Assembly (NCBI GenBank): GCA_025370055.1
Contig: CP073041.1
Coordinates: 1,860,001-1,924,000, forward strand
Direction of reading: 5' to 3'
From: Woronichinia naegeliana WA131
GTDB taxonomy: Bacteria > Cyanobacteriota > Cyanobacteriia > Cyanobacteriales > Microcystaceae
Length of the DNA: 64,000 bases
Shown here one piece after another: positions 61,907 through 64,000 of this stretch (its first letter is position 1; the number at the start of each line of letters is the position of its first letter). A program made the position numbers and the translations under genes. The notes under the pieces were generated by a model that was not told the origin of the DNA, searched no databases, and saw only the letters and a program-made list of their open reading frames with translations.

Positions 61907-62160
61907 GGTCTTTTGGTACCTCCCCGACGGATTCCCAACTTTTTAGATCGTTACAATTGTGCCATATTCTCGCCTTAACTGTTTTCCAGACGGTCATACA
62001 CTTGCTCAATTTTGGTTATCAGTTCTACCATTTTTCTGAAGAGAATGGCAAAAACTAAGCGAGGCTAATCAAAGTCAAGGGGCGATTTAAAGACGGTTAA
62101 CAAGATTCAAGCTAGAAGATAACAATATTAAGGATAATGGTTTAAACCTGAGCAAGAACA

Positions 62161-64000
62161 GTGAAAAGACTGACTCAATGGATATCGCCAATTGTGCTCT
62201 TTCCCCTAATCGCGGGGGGGAGTTTGTCAATGATGACGTTTTTTGTTTGGCGATCGCAGCTTCAACAGGATGAGGCGGATACCCGCCACTATCTTCAGGT
62301 AGAAATGACGGCAGTTCAGTTACGGGAAAAGGATCAGGTTGTTTTTAGTAATATCCCTGACTACTGGCAAACTGAAGATTGGCAGCAAAGAACCGTGATC
62401 CATCGAGAGCCAGGACTGCCTTGGCAATTGGTCGTGGTTCCTAGTCCTCGAACCCTCAAGGAAATTCGATCGCCTTTCCCGATTTGGACATTGTTGGGGG
62501 GATTCGGTCTAGCCAGCCTGGTGGCGATCGCGCTTTATTATGCCTTGGTCAGTCGTCAAAGAAGCCAATCCTTACAAAAAGCCTTAATCGAGCAACAACG
62601 AGTCGAAAGAGAATTACAGGCGGCTCTGCTGCTCAATCAGGCAATTTTAGATGGTACCAATTACAGTATTATTTCCACCGATCTGAATGGGGTCATCCAA
62701 ACCTTTAATCAGGCCGCTGAAAAGATGTTGGGTTATCAGGCTGCCGAAATCATTCATCAACAAACCCCGCTCTTAATTCATGATCCCCAAGAAATCGAAG
62801 CGAGAAGTCAGGAATTAACGGCCGAATTAGGATTCCCCGTAGCCGGTTTTGAAACCTTTGTGGCCAAGGCTAAACTACAACAACCCAACGAAGAAATTTG
62901 GACCTATATTCGCCAAGATGGAACTCGTTTTCCAGTTTTGCTGTCCATTTCCGCACTCCATAATGCCCAGGGAGAGATTAATGGTTTTCTGGGGATTGCC
63001 AACGATATCAGTGAACGTTTGCAGACCGAACAAATGCTTCGGCAGACGCTGCAAGAATTGGCCGTTCAAAAGGCGGCCCTAGATGAGGCGGCAGTGGTAG
63101 TGATTACCGATGCCAAAGGCGTGATTACCTACGTTAACGACCGTTTTTGTCAACTTTCCCAATATTCTCGCGCTGAATTGCTGGGACAAACCCACCGTTT
63201 GGTCAAATCTGATTATCATTCCCCGAAATTTTTTAAAGATCTCTGGAAAACCATTAGTAGTGGGCGAGTTTGGCATGGTGAAATTAAAAATCGCAGCAAA
63301 GATGGCAACTACTATTGGGTCGATTCTACCCTCGTTCCTTTTTTAGATGCTCACGGTAAGCCTTACCAATATCTAGCCATTCGTTTTGACATTACTCAAA
63401 GCAAACAAGCAGAAGAAATTTTGCGGGAAAGTGAACAGCGTTTTCGGAATATGGCGGATAGTTGTCCTGTCCTGTTGTGGGTATCCGATACTCGAACCCT
63501 TTGCACCTTTTTTAATCAAACCTGGCTGGATTTTCGCGGTCGTACCCTCGAACAGGAATATGGCAATGGCTGGGCCGAAGGGGTTCATCCCGATGATTAT
63601 CAAGATTGTTTAAACACCTATCTGACTGCTTTTGCTAAACGTGAACGGTTTGAGATGGAGTATCGTTTACAGCGTTTTGATGGGGAATACCGTTGGGTCT
63701 TGGATGTGGGGATACCCCGCTTTTTGTCTGATGGCAGTTTTGCTGGTTATACCGGTTCCTGTGTGGATATTACTGATCGCAAGCAGGCCAAGGAAGCGTT
63801 ACAGAAGCAATTGGAACAGGTGCTATTAATGCGCCAAATTACCCAGAAAATTCGTAGTAGTTTAGCTCCTCGTTTAATTTTTCAAACCACGGCTGAACAG
63901 GTAGGACAAGCCTTTAAAGTCAATCGTTGTCTCATTCACAGTTATATCAAGGAGCCTCAGCCCAGTTTACCGGTGGTGGCTGAACATTTAGAACCTGGCT
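62161..64000 (+). CDS. Membrane sensor with three PAS domains and a GAF, partial
   Basis: The frame is open from a GTG at 62161 to the right edge (613 codons seen). Order: helix 1 (IVLFPLIAGGSLSMMTFFVW), a short external part (about 35-100), helix 2 (IWTLLGGFGLASLVAIALYYALV, about 104-126), PAS1 (about 155-285: ILDGTNYSIISTDLNGVIQTFNQAAEKMLGY), PAS2 (about 300-415: AAVVVITDAKGVITYVNDRFCQLSQYSRAELLG), PAS3 (about 425-545: FRNMADSCPVLLWVSDTRTLCTFFNQTWLDFRG) and the start of a GAF domain (RQITQKIRSSLAPRLIFQTTAEQVGQAFKVNRC). A histidine kinase or GGDEF/EAL output is expected beyond the edge. Confidence 0.88.
   Translation, partial: MKRLTQWISPIVLFPLIAGGSLSMMTFFVWRSQLQQDEADTRHYLQVEMTAVQLREKDQVVFSNIPDYWQTEDWQQRTVIHREPGLPWQLVVVPSPRTLKEIRSPFPIWTLLGGFGLASLVAIALYYALVSRQRSQSLQKALIEQQRVERELQAALLLNQAILDGTNYSIISTDLNGVIQTFNQAAEKMLGYQAAEIIHQQTPLLIHDPQEIEARSQELTAELGFPVAGFETFVAKAKLQQPNEEIWTYIRQDGTRFPVLLSISALHNAQGEINGFLGIANDISERLQTEQMLRQTLQELAVQKAALDEAAVVVITDAKGVITYVNDRFCQLSQYSRAELLGQTHRLVKSDYHSPKFFKDLWKTISSGRVWHGEIKNRSKDGNYYWVDSTLVPFLDAHGKPYQYLAIRFDITQSKQAEEILRESEQRFRNMADSCPVLLWVSDTRTLCTFFNQTWLDFRGRTLEQEYGNGWAEGVHPDDYQDCLNTYLTAFAKRERFEMEYRLQRFDGEYRWVLDVGIPRFLSDGSFAGYTGSCVDITDRKQAKEALQKQLEQVLLMRQITQKIRSSLAPRLIFQTTAEQVGQAFKVNRCLIHSYIKEPQPSLPVVAEHLEPG

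Overview
The window comes from a cyanobacterium, most likely a unicellular or colonial freshwater form of the Microcystis/Synechocystis/Woronichinia type. This rests on ycf4 (photosystem I assembly), an orange carotenoid protein gene followed by its fluorescence recovery protein gene, an ndhA-I-G-E run for the NDH-1 complex, DUF3352 and DUF3370 proteins, and many HIP1 octamers (GCGATCGC, for example 900-907). The species cannot be fixed by reading alone.

Layout. 1-527 holds insertion-sequence debris, including six 18-bp tandem repeats that each carry a TATAAT. 528-11000 is housekeeping and photosynthesis: ycf4, a cyclophilin lipoprotein, frp-ocp, hrcA, a rhodanese, a DUF3352 protein, a TetR regulator and ndhAIGE. 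11214-46276 is a surface-glycan island. It contains very large multi-domain glycosyltransferases (GT-GT-FkbM, GT-GT, GT4-GT2), a methyltransferase-GT2 fusion, four FkbM methyltransferase domains, three polytopic GT-C-like proteins, two near-duplicate polyprenol-phosphate GT2 enzymes, a GtrB-like GT2 with a GtrA-like flippase, and an acyltransferase. In its middle lie a secreted RTX/S-layer-like protein (26581-28893), preceded by a candidate promoter and followed by a strong terminator, and a methyltransferase with a regulatory domain. My inference is that the island builds and decorates a cell-surface glycan or glycosylated surface layer: lipid-linked sugars are made by the GT2 enzymes, flipped by GtrA, transferred outside by GT-C enzymes, and modified by FkbM and acyltransferases.

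47102-54607 is a transposon graveyard of nested elements. An IS607-type element is interrupted by an IS5-like element, which is itself interrupted by a second IS5-like copy in the opposite orientation. A broken IS630 lies on the left, and an HD-GYP response regulator whose last codons come from the IS607 lies on the right. A second IS607 copy (23979-25960) carries a 206-bp MITE in its tnpB and has an inverted sister MITE just beyond its other end. The two IS607 copies share the same tnpA-killing lesions. Several target-site duplications can be read exactly: AATT twice, ACTT, AAGT, and two of 9 bp.

54675-64000 returns to ordinary genome: an MnmC-like methyltransferase, two small conserved genes, an alpha/beta hydrolase preceded by three helically phased TTTTCCACA DnaA boxes, a YdcF-DUF3370 pair, a PAS protein, ExbD and ExbB, and a PAS-PAS-PAS-GAF membrane sensor that runs off the right edge. 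No rRNA, tRNA or CRISPR array was recognised.
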